DNA of 64,000 nt, taken from positions 1,922,001-1,986,000 of the forward strand of contig JBAJFE010000014.1 of assembly GCA_037903355.1 (NCBI GenBank). The letters run 5' to 3'. Source of the stretch: Trichuris trichiura (Eukaryota; Nematoda; Enoplea; Trichinellida; Trichuridae). Of this stretch, positions 48,501-61,800 are shown in pieces. The notes under the pieces were generated by a model, which did no database searches, had not been told where the DNA came from, and saw nothing but the letters and a program-made list of their open reading frames with translations. The first letter of the stretch is position 1; each line of letters opens with the position of its first letter. The translations under genes and the position numbers were made by a program.

Positions 48501-51500
48501 GACGATCACGCTGCTGCTCAGGCAGGCAACGACATTATTGCAACTGTAATGCAACCCAGCGGTGCGCATGTTTTTGTGAAAAGATGACGTCACTATTTCA
48601 CACCGGACGAACCGCGTTGTATAGAATCAGCGGATAACGAGGGCCGCCTGTATATGCAGCGTTGCTCCACTTTTTCCCGCTTCTGCGTCCAGCATTAACG
48701 CAACAAATGACCTTTTGCATGCACAATTTGTTTAGCTGACAAAGTGGCGCCTTCTGAACTTTATTTAGCTGTTTCCAGCCTGTTCCCCTTCTTCTGTTAC
48801 GCTGTCTTAAAATGCTTCAATGGGAAAATCAGTCCATTAAAGCATAACCAAGCATGGTGTTGCGGTTATGAACTTGCCAGTATTCAATAGGTAAACCATG
48901 AATGACTACTTGCAGGAATAGTTTTCTTTCTTAAATACCACAGCATGATTACTTTCTTGCACAACGTCTGTAAGTATAAAACGACTTCCCATCTGCTCTG
49001 TTCACATTACAAACATTTCATTAAACTAAGTGCTATGTAAGGATGGGAACAACATGTTGAAATTGCAGATCGAATAGTTAACCCACTTTCGTTTACAATA
49101 CTAGCATATCAAATGTTCAACAGTTAATTACAATTACTTACGCAGTAACTGTTAGAAGATGCTTGTAAAATGCGATTGCACGGTCACCAGCTAATATCCA
49201 GCTATACCTTTGCGGCCAATTCTTCCATGATTTCGAGCATCAGAGTTATTAATCTTATAAGCGCCACTTTCTGATCTTGGAAAAGCCGCTTGCAAAATTC
49301 GTTAGGTGCTTTTAATATTGGCACCAGTAGGAGTCACTGCGTCAAAAGTTTTTTTTACCTTATGGCAGTTTAATGTAGTTAATCTGTCTGCGACGCTTAG
49401 GCAACATAAAACGTAATTTTTCTGAGAACCTGCGCTGAATGTTCAATACTCGATCAACACTTTCGATGAAAGAAAGAACTTATTTCTTATAAACTGCTCG
49501 CTTTTTCAGTCGCGTCTTGAGTACTTTAACTGTAAGCCATTACGACATGAAAAGGGGAAAAGCAACAAAACATGAACTTACGGCAACAGGCGTTCCAACA
49601 TGCAACATGACCACCTGATCAAGCTGATTTCAACAAATCTATTTATTTGCTCACGTATGACGTCATGGATTAGAAAGCAAAAGATTAATCGCATACGGGT
49701 TTTACTTGATGGAAAGTATTATTAACTGAAGCGAACGCTGGAAAGGTTATCAAACGAATTTTTACGAATAGCAAAAAGCAGCTTTGAAGCGATTACTAAA
49801 CAGTTTAGTATTAGCTAGAAGAAATATTAACAGATTAAAGAATTCCTGCAAAGATGAAGCTGAAATGTGTGAATTGATAAATTTGAACATTAGTCACAAG
49901 AACCCGACAAAATGCTTCACATGTTGGTCCACATGGACTGATCGATCATGTACAAACCTTAACGGAACAGTGCACTATATCTTAAAAAAAGTTAGGGTCA
50001 CTTCAGTGAAGTGGTAGGCTCATTCGCTAATTTTTTAACTTTAGTGATTTGATGTTGGTCTAACTTTGGTGCATGAAGAATGCTGAGCATTTCGCTGCAG
50101 AAAGAGGTGATAAAAAGTGACAATGCAGAAACACGAAAGTTCACGGTTCCTAAGAAACTACTAATTTCAGTGACTCTAAAAGACACGGTTTCTTTCGCAG
50201 TTGCAGAGCAGTTCCGGTGATGGGCTTTCACTTTTGCTTCGCTAATTAAACATCATTTCGTTCGACATTTAATTTCTCCCATTTACGAGTGTAACGGAAA
50301 TTGTTGCCCAGGAACTCATTTATCAGGGAAATTGAAAAATTTTCTAGACAGATGACGAGCAACAAGTCAAGTGAAAGATCCTTCAATCAGACGTTTCAAT
50401 CGGCGTTTCAGCTCTGCAATGCATAAATTTGATAGCAAAAGCAGTGGACCGTAACAAAAACGTAAACAGATATACAGTCCAAAATATTGCGTTCATCAAA
50501 ATTACTGATTAACTTAGAGGGCGCTTGTAATGAGAAATGTAGGCTGACAAACGCGGAATTGGCGAGCTGATTGAAAAACTGATGGACAGCTTCCCAAGAA
50601 CTGTAACTTACAAAAACACGGTAAAATTTACGTTAGCCAATTAGTGTTTTTCATTTAAGCAAAAAGAAGTTCCTGCAGGACCCAAACAGTAAATTCTCTT
50701 TAGATATGCGCACGCATGCAATGTATAGTGAAAACAAACGGAAAAATGATAACCTGTAGCAGGCGAGATATAACTTAGAAAAGCCTCTTGTTAGGCCGTT
50801 AAGCAAAGTTAGTTATTTTGTACTTTGTCGCTACGTTCAACTTTAATATTTAACGTGTAATTATGGTTTAGGTGCATATTTTTATGCATGTGGTTGAAAT
50901 AAGGATAAATGAATGATAACCAACCCTGTTTAAATGGCTAAAGCGTCTCCGCAGCGCAAATTGATCATAATTAATTCACTTCATCAAAAGGAAAAATCGT
51001 GTAAACTTATAAAACGTAGCTCAGCTACAGCGATATTCTCATCACGATGTCTGCGCGCGAATGGAAGCAAAAGTTATAATTGTTTCTCATTGTTAGGCTT
51101 AGCATTTGTCAGGCAAAAGTTCGTTCCTTTTTTACGGGCTCGCTAATCATTCCGTCATGAACTATCAGTCAGCAAGTGCAGGAAAAGGCTGCAAAACAAA
51201 ACGAAAAATCAATACATCACAGCGCAAAAACTTTAGCCATAGTCCTCATGGCTCTGCGTCGCCATTTTGAGCATGTCAATGACTTTTCTATTAACTTTGC
51301 TGGGACGGGTCACCAAAGCAAGGGATCACTGCTTGCTGAAGGTCACCCTTTCCAGGTATCACGTTACATTTGAAGACGGTCAGGCGACATTCTTCATTGC
51401 CAACTCCAGAAAACGTTACTACCTTTGCAGGCGAAGAAAAGCCTTAAGTGGTACAAAGATGCTAAACTTTGCGTTAGAGCTACTTTCCATGCATTTCAAA

Positions 51501-54500
51501 GCAGCAAGTGCCATCGACACATCCTGCCCCCGCTTATCGCTTTATAGTTACTAAGCGACTAATAATGCGATCATTTGGCAAAGCAACTTCACTTGAGACC
51601 ATAGAACAATGCTGCTATTGCTAGTTTCCATTGTACTTTCAGCTAATTCAAATTAACGCAGCTGGCAGCACAATTTCTTGCTAAAATGGGTGCAGCGCCA
51701 TGAGTTCTGAAAGCTTTAGCATTTTGAGCGTAAATTCATTTAGAACAATACAGAAGGACCAATGAATGCAGCAATCATCATCACCCCTGCTGACAGACTG
51801 TAGTTGAAATTACTTGGCTCCTCACTGTAGCGTCATTTCTTAACCTCTAAAGAGAAATTCAAACTGTTGGAGAACAAAAGAGGATTTCCATTAGAGCTAA
51901 CCCAGAAAGTCCAAGCATAATTACATTCAAGTATATCGACCGTTGTGGGCCAGATAACAACTACGCTCTTCTACAAGATTAAGAAAAGCAATCTGCACTC
52001 CTGTAGCGATGAAAACGCTATGCATTGCTCATATGTCCTATCGAAGGCTGCTATTTTAAATAAAAACTTGCTTATACTTATGATGAAAAGTCCTACACAC
52101 AAAAAAAGCACTAACAGCATTTCGATAGGGTAGAAATTCTAAAAGAAGCCAGCCTGTTCCAGCCAAGCTTTCATAGCTTTTTTAATCTGCTTGTGATGGA
52201 ACATTCTTTGATTGGCAAGCTGCACCAATTTAGTATGAGTGCATATTGTTCACTTTAAAAAATAATTCACGTTGCTATGAATAAACGAAAATAGCAGAGT
52301 ACTTTAAGCCTACGTATCCTTCTGACAGTAGTCTTGTGTTCATGTTCAGAGAAGCATTAATTAACATTTCCTATTCAAAATGGCCTGAAGTTTGCATTCC
52401 AAATAATCAGCCGTAAGAATACAGCCACTAACGGGATGTTATAAACTGGAAACTTAATTGTACACTACTACGATCGTCCGATTGATTTTGTTACGTCACA
52501 GTGCTATGATTGACCCAATTTTTTGTATTCCCACTGAAGAAACTCTCATGCGAATTCCACTGCGAAAATTGCTACAGCATCGTTACGGTCTTCTCATCCG
52601 TCTACTTCTGAATGTTCGTCGCAGAAAACAGTTCAGTTATCTAACAGAGAAGATTCAACTGCATAATGTTGCTTTCAATCAGCTGAAATTTAAGCGAGCG
52701 ATTTTTCACGCTACAAATTGAGGAGTTCAGACTTAGTTTTGTATCTGAAGTTATGAATCAAAAACTAGATTTTCCAAGTTTTCATGCTGCGGCAAAGGTG
52801 CCAAAGCATGAGTCTAGAAAAAAGATAGAAGCAAACCTGTTATAGCGAAGTAGTTTGCGTTCATTGCATTCGTTCACTCCTAACTTTTTGCATGATTCAT
52901 GTTTTCAAAAACAGCAAGAAAAAGCAAAGACAGACGAAATAGCAATTCAAGTAAATAATTATGATGCAACCAAACAGCTCAATGGGCAAGATTATTCGCT
53001 ATTTCAAACGCTTGAAGTTTTTTTTAAATAATGTACCCAGTTATAAAATTGTTTGCCATGAAAGTAGTCTTGTCTCCAACTGATGCACGCCTTACGCTAT
53101 GCGGATTCACCACCTCAGTTGGTAGATATTATTCCATTAAGCAGTGGTAGTGAATGCTGTCTTGCCATTTTCCATAAACCAAGTAGGGCAATACTTGCAT
53201 ATTTCATTCCAGAAATGCACGCACATAAAGTTTTAACAGATTGAAATGGAACTGACATCTTCAAGTTAGAAACTGAAACTCTAATTCAAAGGCTGTAGAA
53301 TATGCGCTGTTTCATTGTTCGATCCTAAAAGTTTTGAAAGTGCAGCATCATTCCTGCTATCGCTAAGCGTATGCCTCCGAAAGCTTACTCAAAAAGTGCT
53401 TTAACGCTTCTAGACTTTCTGGACGTAGTCCAAGTCGCTCGATGGGGCTTTTGAAACAAGACTGCCGCATATTGATTGCTACAATGATTGTGGGAACTCG
53501 CGACATTTGTAGATGCTGAAGTATTAATACAACTTATGGCTGATGTGACATGCATAGCACGTTGAGTAACCATACTTCATTAACGAAAACAGCTCATCGT
53601 TTCATAGGCGCAGCGATTGCTAAGCATAGAGCAGTTTCATGGTATACTGTTTGTTACTTGAAAAACTAAAAATAAATGCAAAAGAAACAGAGGTGAACAT
53701 TTAAAGTTGACATAAAGAAGAGGAAAGGAAATTATTGTACTACTGCAAACGGTCGCCCAACTGTCTCATGGATGCGAGATGCTGGAACAATTAACGTTTT
53801 TTTAGCTAAACGATTAACCTTCCCATGAGCTCAGATCGGATAACGCAATCGCTTTTATGAATAAACGAGCTGCAGAGAATAATAGTAAGGACGTATAACG
53901 TCAGGTGCGCTATAGGGAGTCTGCTACACGACCAACATGCTGACTTCCTCTGGGAGCAAAGCTCATTAGCTATGCTTGACAAGAACTGGACAATAATGTC
54001 AACATTATCAGCTGAGTTAGTAGCTTGGGTCTGAAGGAGTTAGCCAAATTTCCTACTTATACGGACAACTGGATGGGTTCTTTAATCTAATGACGGATAG
54101 TGGTAGAACAGTTAGCCAGTTACAAATGTGCTTAATTGCAAAAGTGCATATCTTTTCCTGAAAGTTAACCTCATTTATATGAGAATCAGTTGGGTAATAT
54201 TTGCTGCACGTTTGGTAATGAAACCCTTGAAACTCAAGACAGTGACAACCAAACTGTTTGCAAGTCACATTATTGCAGCTTAATCACCGTGGGAGTACTC
54301 GAGACTACGACGAAGCTTGAAGATGCTAAAAGTGATGACAGCTGCTGCAAACATATTGTTCGTGGGAAAATTCAGCAAGAGTAACTTGTTTAGGGAAACG
54401 GATGAAGTCATTTGCAAAGATCTCGCACTCGCCCAAGAACGTCAAGATCGATCACTTGAAAGAGCTCCAATTTCCCAAGCAACATTTGCAAGTCGAAAAG

Positions 54501-55467
54501 TGATTCGGTTCGTTGCAATTGGAGATCGTCGATAACATGCCGTCCTAATCGTTGAAACAAAGCGTTCCGTTCAAGCAGAATGAATGGCTGACAAATTTCC
54601 TTTTCCCAAATCGCCACACCGACGAACAAAAAGATACACGCGCAATTGAACTTACGGGCGGGATCAATGATTAAAAGAATAGATTTTCAGACCAAATTGA
54701 TGAATTCGTATAAATAATCAAAATGCACTCTACAAGCCATGCTGAAACTGATGAAGTGCACAATCGCCTCTTGGGAGAGGTCAAGTCAGATTAACGACAA
54801 AGGGATATCAAACGAAAACCTTCTAGTGTCTTTGTTTTTTATCTTTGCCAGAACCTGCTGGATGAGCTAAAAGGAAAAGACCTTGCTCAAATCCCCTTGA
54901 GAAAAAGAGCAAAACTGAAATCTATTATTAATAAATTGCAGAATTTCAGTATCATTTACTCTGAAGCTTATAGCTTTATATTAAGCTTTTCTTCATTTTT
55001 ACTAAATGAAATGCACGGTGGAATGCATGAACGACATTTTGAGAATGTCTTAAAGAGGACATCAAACAACCACCCTTACCAGAGTGCCAGTGCAGCAGAC
55101 CACGCCAGAGTATACACGGCATATAGAACAGCAGAGCTTCAAGACCGAGAACGAATGGAACCCATTGGTAGTAGCTGATCTGCTTGTTGCGCCGATGGAA
55201 TATATCCCGAGGTATTTCATCCTCGATGGGCACGAAGTAAGTGTTCTGCACCCAGCAGTAATTTTCCGTGTACTGCTCCATAGCATCGGTGAACGTCGCA
55301 GGTACCCAGCATTGAATGGGATAACCAACGTACTGCTTGGCACTGACTAATACGGCGAATGACATTACTATTGTAGTAGTGTAGAAGTAGTGCATCTTAT
55401 CAACAAAGTCATCATCCGCTCTGGGTTGAAGATGCTTGAACGCATTGGCCAAATAGTAGAGCAGCAT
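42518..55467 (-). CDS. Innexin gap-junction protein, 399 aa, two exons split by an 11.75-kb intron
   Basis: Innexins form invertebrate gap junctions and hemichannels with four membrane spans. Exon 1 is 55467-55080 and exon 2 is 43329-42518 (stop at 42518-42520); 388 + 812 nt join in phase 1 to give [15 protein letters not shown]-terminus: [30 protein letters not shown] (TM1). Extracellular loop 1: [12 protein letters not shown] and [11 protein letters not shown] with Cys53 and Cys71. The family signature YYQWVPF (99-105) opens TM2. Exon 2 contains [19 protein letters not shown] (TM3), [14 protein letters not shown] with the loop 2 Cys, [27 protein letters not shown] (TM4) and SFVRKYLR before a cytoplasmic tail. 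Length is normal (about 380-420 aa). No residue is obviously missing. Which innexin paralogue it is cannot be told by eye. Confidence 0.95.
45345..45731 (+). pseudogene. Interrupted open frame of unknown origin
   Basis: A single plus-strand frame reads [20 protein letters not shown], then YVRQ and a TAA at 45540-45542, and continues in the same frame through [20 protein letters not shown] and [20 protein letters not shown] to TGA. Composition is protein-like on both sides of the stop. No start, splice signals or family recognised; it may be a small pseudogene or chance. Confidence 0.25.
46508..46546. repeat. Dispersed copy of one arm of the 10.7-kb palindrome
   Basis: CTAACAATTTGCTCATCCAC and the following TCGTTGGTAGAGC match the right arm at about 10766-10805 with a few substitutions. 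Only one arm is present here, so it is a truncated or solo relative. Confidence 0.65.
46646..46706. repeat. Short inverted repeat
   Basis: ATCCAGTGTTTA (46646-46657) and TAAACACTGGAT (46695-46706) are perfect reverse complements around a 37-nt spacer. Possibly the end of the repeat fragment at 46508. Confidence 0.5.
47626..48650 (-). mobile_element. Tigger/pogo DNA transposon, internally deleted (1025 bp)
   Basis: Terminal inverted repeats start CAGGCGGCCCTCGTTATCCG at 47626 and end with its inverse at 48650, flanked by TA on both sides (target-site duplication). The minus strand carries the N-terminal half of a Tigger transposase: a pipsqueak/CENP-B-like HTH ([20 protein letters not shown]) and a second CENP-B HTH ([36 protein letters not shown]). 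The DDE catalytic domain is absent; the frame runs into the terminal sequence. The likely ATG is at 48302, but one frameshift separates it from the HTH frame. Non-autonomous. Copies A and B at 27.1-28.3 kb belong to the same family and keep the transposase C-terminus instead. Confidence 0.85.
47683..48302 (-). pseudogene. Truncated Tigger transposase (DNA-binding half)
   Basis: From ATG at 48302 ([11 protein letters not shown]) a one-base shift near 48245 leads to the frame covering the two HTH domains, which ends TAA inside the terminal repeat at 47683-47685. The catalytic DDE triad is lost. A DNA-binding fragment could still be produced from the uninterrupted part (from about 48240), but nothing shows it is expressed. 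Confidence 0.75.
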
Positions 55468-55527
55468 GGTAAGGCCGATCTCTTTTTTGCCGCCGTGGTG
55501 ACTTGTATGAGCAGCGGCCCTTAACTG

Positions 55528-55845
55528 ATGACTTCCGTGCAGGAGTTTTTCCGCTTGATACGGTGGTATATGGTCTACGTGACGACACTTGTCAAGCGAA
55601 TGTCGCTAGAAAAAGTTAACATCAGACTAGCCGACAAGTCCCCAAAGGAGTTTTGTACAGAATTAAGGAAAGCCCTACACGAGAACAAATTTAGTTTCTG
55701 CCTCCCGCAGAGTCATGGTCGGCAGGCAAGATCGATCCTGACAGAGCTTCGCCCAATCTTGGAAGCTATCCTATCCCCAAGACTTGCATATCCGCGCCTA
55801 TTGATTGCCCCATTTTTCATGTGTAGGAAACAGAACGTTCTCTAA
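55528..55845 (+). CDS. Hypothetical 105-aa reading frame divergent from the innexin
   Basis: Starts at a true ATG 60 bp from the innexin start codon on the other strand and ends TAA. It reads [20 protein letters not shown], later [20 protein letters not shown]. One hydrophobic stretch near the start is followed by a basic tail. No family recognised and no poly(A) signal close by. It could be a divergent small gene sharing a promoter with the innexin, an exon, or chance. Confidence 0.25.
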   Translation: MTSVQEFFRLIRWYMVYVTTLVKRMSLEKVNIRLADKSPKEFCTELRKALHENKFSFCLPQSHGRQARSILTELRPILEAILSPRLAYPRLLIAPFFMCRKQNVL

Positions 55846-58800
55846 CGAACTGAGTCAGTTTGCCATATCAAAGTATCTGACCTGTGATTTTACTGTAATA
55901 ACTTCACATGGCTAAAGTGACGTTTCAACAAGAGGTTTTTTCAATTTCAGAAGTGAGAACTGTATACTACACTTAAACTTGTTATCTTCTGCTTCTAGTT
56001 GCTTTTCTAGGCTTTTCAGCAGCTGCTGTAAAACCAAAGCTCCTCAGTCTTTTGCAGTGAGTGCTCATGCGTGCAGCATAAAACCTGAGTCTGCTTTTGC
56101 GTAGAAAGCGTGGAAAGTATCTTCCAAAGAATATTAATATTTCATCAAAGGAACTTCTAAGTTAGCACAAAGCTGGATATGGATGCCTTAGAGTTCAAGC
56201 TGGACAATGGTCGAATACAAAAATCAGGGGCAGTCTACTTATTCGCAGGAACTTGCTTTAATTTATTTTTGCTATTTGCCCCATTAGTGGACAGAGCGAT
56301 AACGCTCAACATAAGTGCTAAGAATTCTTATGCTCGAATGAGTCATGACACAACGCTTATAAAGCCAAGCAAGCCATCGCGCCAGTAAATTAATTACGGT
56401 GACATCCATTAACATGCACAGCAGGGCTGGACCTCAACGCTTTAAAGTCTGTTGATACATTACAGGTCTTAAATTGCTAACACCGATAGACTTCCCAAAA
56501 GTTACTTTGAAAAGCCGAGAGCTCAATTTCATCGTAACTTCAGACGGAAGAAGCCCCACTAATTAAGTTCCACATTTTTCATACTCTTAAAGTTCAAAAA
56601 ACTTTAGAATAGAAACCATCAAATTCCATAACTAAATTCTGAACGTACTTTACACTTGTCGCCTTTGAGCACAAGTCGTGCCCAAGCTGAATTGGACGAG
56701 GCGTGAACGTTGGACATAACCCTGAACAAACATCTACTGGAAAAGGTTCCCAGTTCTGTTACGCACAGACATGACGGCACAATCGAACAGAGCAGTTCTT
56801 GATGGAATTGGACAACCCAAGATTGGCTTTTTCAATGAACAGCCAGATATTGCTGTAAATTGTTATAACCTTGCCAAAGCAGAACAGCCGTCACTCCCAC
56901 TATTGGACGGGATGGTCAATAATGCTGCTCAAGCACGTATATGGAGCAGCTTAAGCCGGTGCGCTGAAAGCTGTTGACTGCTAGTGCAACGGACTGCAGT
57001 TGGCCGTAGAATTATGTTCAATAAACTCAGACAGAAGAAAAATGGCCACTCCATTACGCACTGCAGGCGAAGTCAGTCACAGCAGAAATAATAGGGTCAT
57101 TGCCGCACCAATATAGTGAGCAAATCCTCGTTAGCGCCTCTACGTTGAAGATTTCTGGTTGGTGATCTCAAGCGTCAATCGGCTGCGGAAATAGCCCTGT
57201 CGTTTGCGGCCGTCACTAACCGGTGATCGAACAGACCAGTCGGTTGGCAGAACATGAACGTTACACTTTAGACGGCAGAAATTTTTGCCGACTAAAGCTG
57301 TGAAAATCCTTGCAGTTGTACTTGCAGCATACAAAGTTTGATGTGACTAAGAGCACCGTCGCCACGAAACCACTAAGTGCACCCGAATTAGTCTTTTGCT
57401 ACAGAACAGGAAAGCACCCGGCCAGTTATCAATGCTTATGCTTAATAGCAACAGCAATTATAAGGCTTAGAAGAAGAGCTGGCAAAAATTGCAATCCGAA
57501 ATGATCGTAACCCCAAGTATTGCGACCGCTTTAATCAGTACGCAAGCAAAACTACTATGATAAATAAAACAAGCAGGCAGAGTTACAACTTATACCGCTA
57601 GCAGTTCTGCTTAAGTTTGAGCAGACTAGTCAAGCCAAAGCATAACACAAACTTACCACATAGTAATAATGATATTTTTACAAGTGCCTGAACTACGTCA
57701 ATGAACAGCGGTTAACCCAAAGGAAGAAAGGAACTCACAATGCTGGTTCAAACAAAAACTGGAAAAGCTCGTTGAGTAAGCGCGTAGATTCAATCCAAAA
57801 AAATAGTTTCGACTCATCTACAATGAAACTGTCAACTGGATCAACAAAATCTCCAGCTTAAATCCTCAGTCCTGATGGACACCGTCAAACTAATTTAGCA
57901 TTGCTTTCAATGCGGAAACTAGAAAGTGAGTCATTAAATGCTACTGGAATTAGAAAATACATAGGTGCTTAAAAATTTAAGGCAAGTACGCTTGCTTAAG
58001 CTTTAGGTGTTTCGGTGCAGAATCTGGGTATAATTTATCCCGGCAGGACAAACAGAATGAAAGCTAGCAATGCATGCAGCGGAGTGTTTCATATAGTCAT
58101 GATGATCGAAGGGTCGTGCTATATAAAACAAGCAAAGCGTACAAGGAGATACGCTTCTGACAGCTAGCAAGCTAAACACCGTGTGCAGCAAGTAAAGAAA
58201 GTTAAGACAGATTTAAATCGCGCAGTCTTCCATTTGGCGGTTTAATTAACATCATGCCAAGTGAAACCTTATCCATAAATCTAAGGGCTGGCGTACTGAT
58301 GCAATTGGTGAAAATTGGGAGCGAAAGAAGGGAAGGGCTTTCGTATACTTAAGCTAGTTGTTTCAAGTTATTCAGATAAAAGTTCCGTCGCTATTACGTG
58401 CACAGCGAGTTGCCAATGCTGGAGTGGATTCTGAGACGCCACCTTTCCATCCAATTAGCCAACAGCACAATTCAGAATGATCTACAGGTAGCATCGTAAT
58501 ACTCTGAATAACTGACTTGCTTAAACGAGAAACATTCCTTTATACTCCAATTCATAGACCTTTCCAATCACGTGCGAATAAAAAGGCATACAAAAACATT
58601 GGTTATAAATTGAAAGTGCTAAATCACGATAGACTAAATAATAAAAACAATAGCCATTCAGCTTTTTGAAAAGCTACCATGTATTTTGTTGTGTACTGTA
58701 AACGAATCTGGCATTCTGATTTTTCATCAGGCGATTTTACATTTGACCTAATGCAGCCCACAGCTATACTCACTGTGAGCTTCAAATAAATCTACTTCTC

Positions 58801-61800
58801 CTAGCACTAGTATACGGTACCAACAAATGTTACACAAGCAAAACAATACAGAAAGTAAATTAGCAAAAGCATGTTAAGAATCTTCATGTTTACCTTTTAC
58901 CCAACGCTGTGGTAAACTCTCTTACTCTGGTACGTCAAATGAAAAAGGAAAAGATATCAGCGTGATTGATTAAACGCGCAAAGGAATACTGATTATAGGC
59001 ATTCGTATTAAATTTCTTTGAGCCTCAAAACTAATGAACAAGGCTTGGTCTCCAGTTACGATATTATAATTCTAGCCTAAATACATATTGCATGAACGGA
59101 TTATTCCAGCTTAGAGTGACCTTCTTATAGTTGAAATTTATTTTACACTGCTTTCCATACAATGCCTAAGCATTGCACAGTGCAAATTGTTATCTGCAAC
59201 TGAAGGATGGAATAAGAACGTGCTGATCAGAGAACCGCGCGTACGGATCTTTCAATTTTAAACACTCACGGCTGCTCCTGTGAATGCTAAGCAGCGCATT
59301 ACATAAAACGAAAAGTTGTACAAAAGCATTCACATTCAGCGGTGTTCATATTTTGTTTAAATTACGCCCTCTTCTGAACTGTCTTCAACTGGAGCTTGCA
59401 CAGGAATCTCAAAGTGACATCTTAAAATTATCTATGACGACTGAACATTTGCTGCACCTACATCAGACGGAGATTTGATACAGCAGAAAAAGATGATAGT
59501 TCAACAATGCTAGGGCAGCCAATGAGTTTAAGAAATGCAGTTTACACTTTAAGCTATTGTCATATCACATCAGCTACCTGAAACCCTAAAGGTCCACATG
59601 AGATTACAACTTTTAACGTCTATCGAATTTTTTTCTGCGTGCAAACAAACGCATGACTTGTCCATTGTTAACATCACACATTCCAACGCAAAAGGGACTA
59701 GAAAACACCCCCAATAGCGTAAAGTGAGAATGCATACGTCAAGACATTGAATAGAGTACCTCGTGACAGTAATGGTGCCAACAGGGAGCAGAAATGAAAT
59801 GGCAAATTGAACAGGCCTATTGACTGATTAGAGTGGTAAGTTCGAAAGGCTTCCCGCGTTGCGCGAAAATGTCAGTGCGTGCACTAGGTGTTTAGCTGGC
59901 AAATTTAGCCAAATTAAGCAACAGCAAAACGTTACACACAGTTGTTGATGTGTACATTATGATAGATTTGTAGAAACTGTGAAACGACGAATACAACAGA
60001 CGCCAGATCGCAGAAGACATTCTATTGCGGCACGAGTATGCACAACCCTCTCACACTGTCCCCATGAAAAAACAGGAAATTGACGGTACCGTCCGCAAGA
60101 AAGAAAGCAAAAAAGAACAAAATTAACAACATAAACACACAGGCATGGTTAGACGTTCTAAAGAGTAAATATGTTTGATATCTTTGACATCGACTATATC
60201 AAGGCGAGGGGACGTAATTTATGGAAAATAAAGTTACTAGTAGACACTAAATGAACTGCTCCTCCCTCAGACTGTTACCCGTGTATGTTGCAGGCAAAGT
60301 ATGAAATTAGCCATTGAAGAGTATACCCAGGTGATCTACAGAAAGACGAAAATCTTTAGGTAATTTATAGAACACTTGATACTTCATACAGTTCCTCACA
60401 ACTTTTTTACAATGCCAAGAGGCAAACCGGCAAAGTATTAATCCTGTGGGTGACCTCATGAACCCGCAAGACAAGGTCTGCCATTTTTTGCTAGTATGCC
60501 GGCAGGATGCGAAAAAAATTAGATACTTTGGTCGCAAGACCTTGCCAGCTGTCCTGTTCTGCCCTACCCTAAGCTTAAGGCCAAGCCAAGATCTAAGGAC
60601 GAGATAGTCGCAAAGTAGCGAGAAAACAGCTCAACTGCCTTATAGGATCGCCTTTATGGGTCTGCAGGGCACGTGTGACTATCTTAAAAAGGCTACTTAT
60701 GAAGATATTAAAAAGAGCACTTCTTGCGCTTTGCGTTAAAACACCTAGCATTCTATAAATTACCTAGGCATCCTATGAAAATGCTTCCATTTCATACATT
60801 GCCTTTAACGTACACTACGAAAGCATAGAGTGAGAAAATTATCTCCGAAGCAGTGTGACTGCTGATATATAACTAAGCTGCAAGTAATCAGTTTCCTGAA
60901 TGCGCAGGCACGCTGAAAAATGTACAAGGCTAGACTTGAAGTCAGGCAACAACAAGCCAGTACTTTGGTTTTATTCAATAACTAAGAAACGTAAGGCAAA
61001 GCTACGCTGTCTATCAGTAAAACTATATACTAAGGTTGTGAAATGGGTTCCAAGAACTTTTATTTCAGTTCCAGGGCATAAGGAACTCAAACGCTAATTT
61101 TTGCTGTCTTTGAATGGCTAGCGCTCAAGGAAATTCAGGAAGCTTTGAATATACTGTTTTGTACGCGAAAAGTTTTTTTGAGAATAAAATATCCAAACAT
61201 TTGCTTGTCATAGTTCATTCTAATCCCACTAACTTAAACAATGTCACACTGGCAATACATCAGCTAGTCAGTGCGGCTCACAGTTGCTGTTGAAGCATTT
61301 CCAAAGACACACAAGCATCCCAAAATCAGTTCGAACATACGAAACTGTTTCTCAACTTCTAATGCTTACAGAAAGACATACATCATCCGTTCTGATTGTT
61401 CAGTTGCCTTTGCGACTTAAGAGTCTGAAACACACTTCTCGCTATTGCCACGTCTCTTGGCTGGTGACATTCAGCTGCATAAGATGGTTCTCTATTGCGT
61501 TGATACATGGTTTGATAGGTCTTCTATGGCTTTTCCCGTTTTTTTTGTGTTGATACTATTAATTGCGTTAAACACGATTACTTAGGCTGACTTGTTCCAA
61601 CCACAGTTCCTAGCGTCCTGCTCAGATTGCTGTAACGTGACAAAGAAACAACACTATGAGCTTTAACATTCGGTATGGCACGCCGTATGAGCGGTAACTG
61701 GCTTGAAAGCTTACCACGTAAAATCAAAATCCTCACACAAGGTACAGAATAATTTTAATATACCGCGCACACTTCATTCTTATACTTCAAATGGTCTCTG

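Larger units (their letters stand above)
43330..55079 (-). other. Innexin intron (11,750 bp) hosting a transposon
   Basis: Donor GTAAGG immediately after CACTCTG (55080) and acceptor CAATTTTCAG (43330). The only clear content is the Tigger element at 47626-48650 and scattered repeats near 46500-46710. The rest is AT-rich without supported genes. A plus-strand frame at 45345-45731 is open apart from one TAA at 45540-45542. Confidence 0.85.

Noticed and set aside
54408..54629. Possible middle innexin exon on the minus strand
   Set aside because: The exons 55080 and 43329 already join directly at the conserved SG|VNL position, and this frame has no innexin-like residues.
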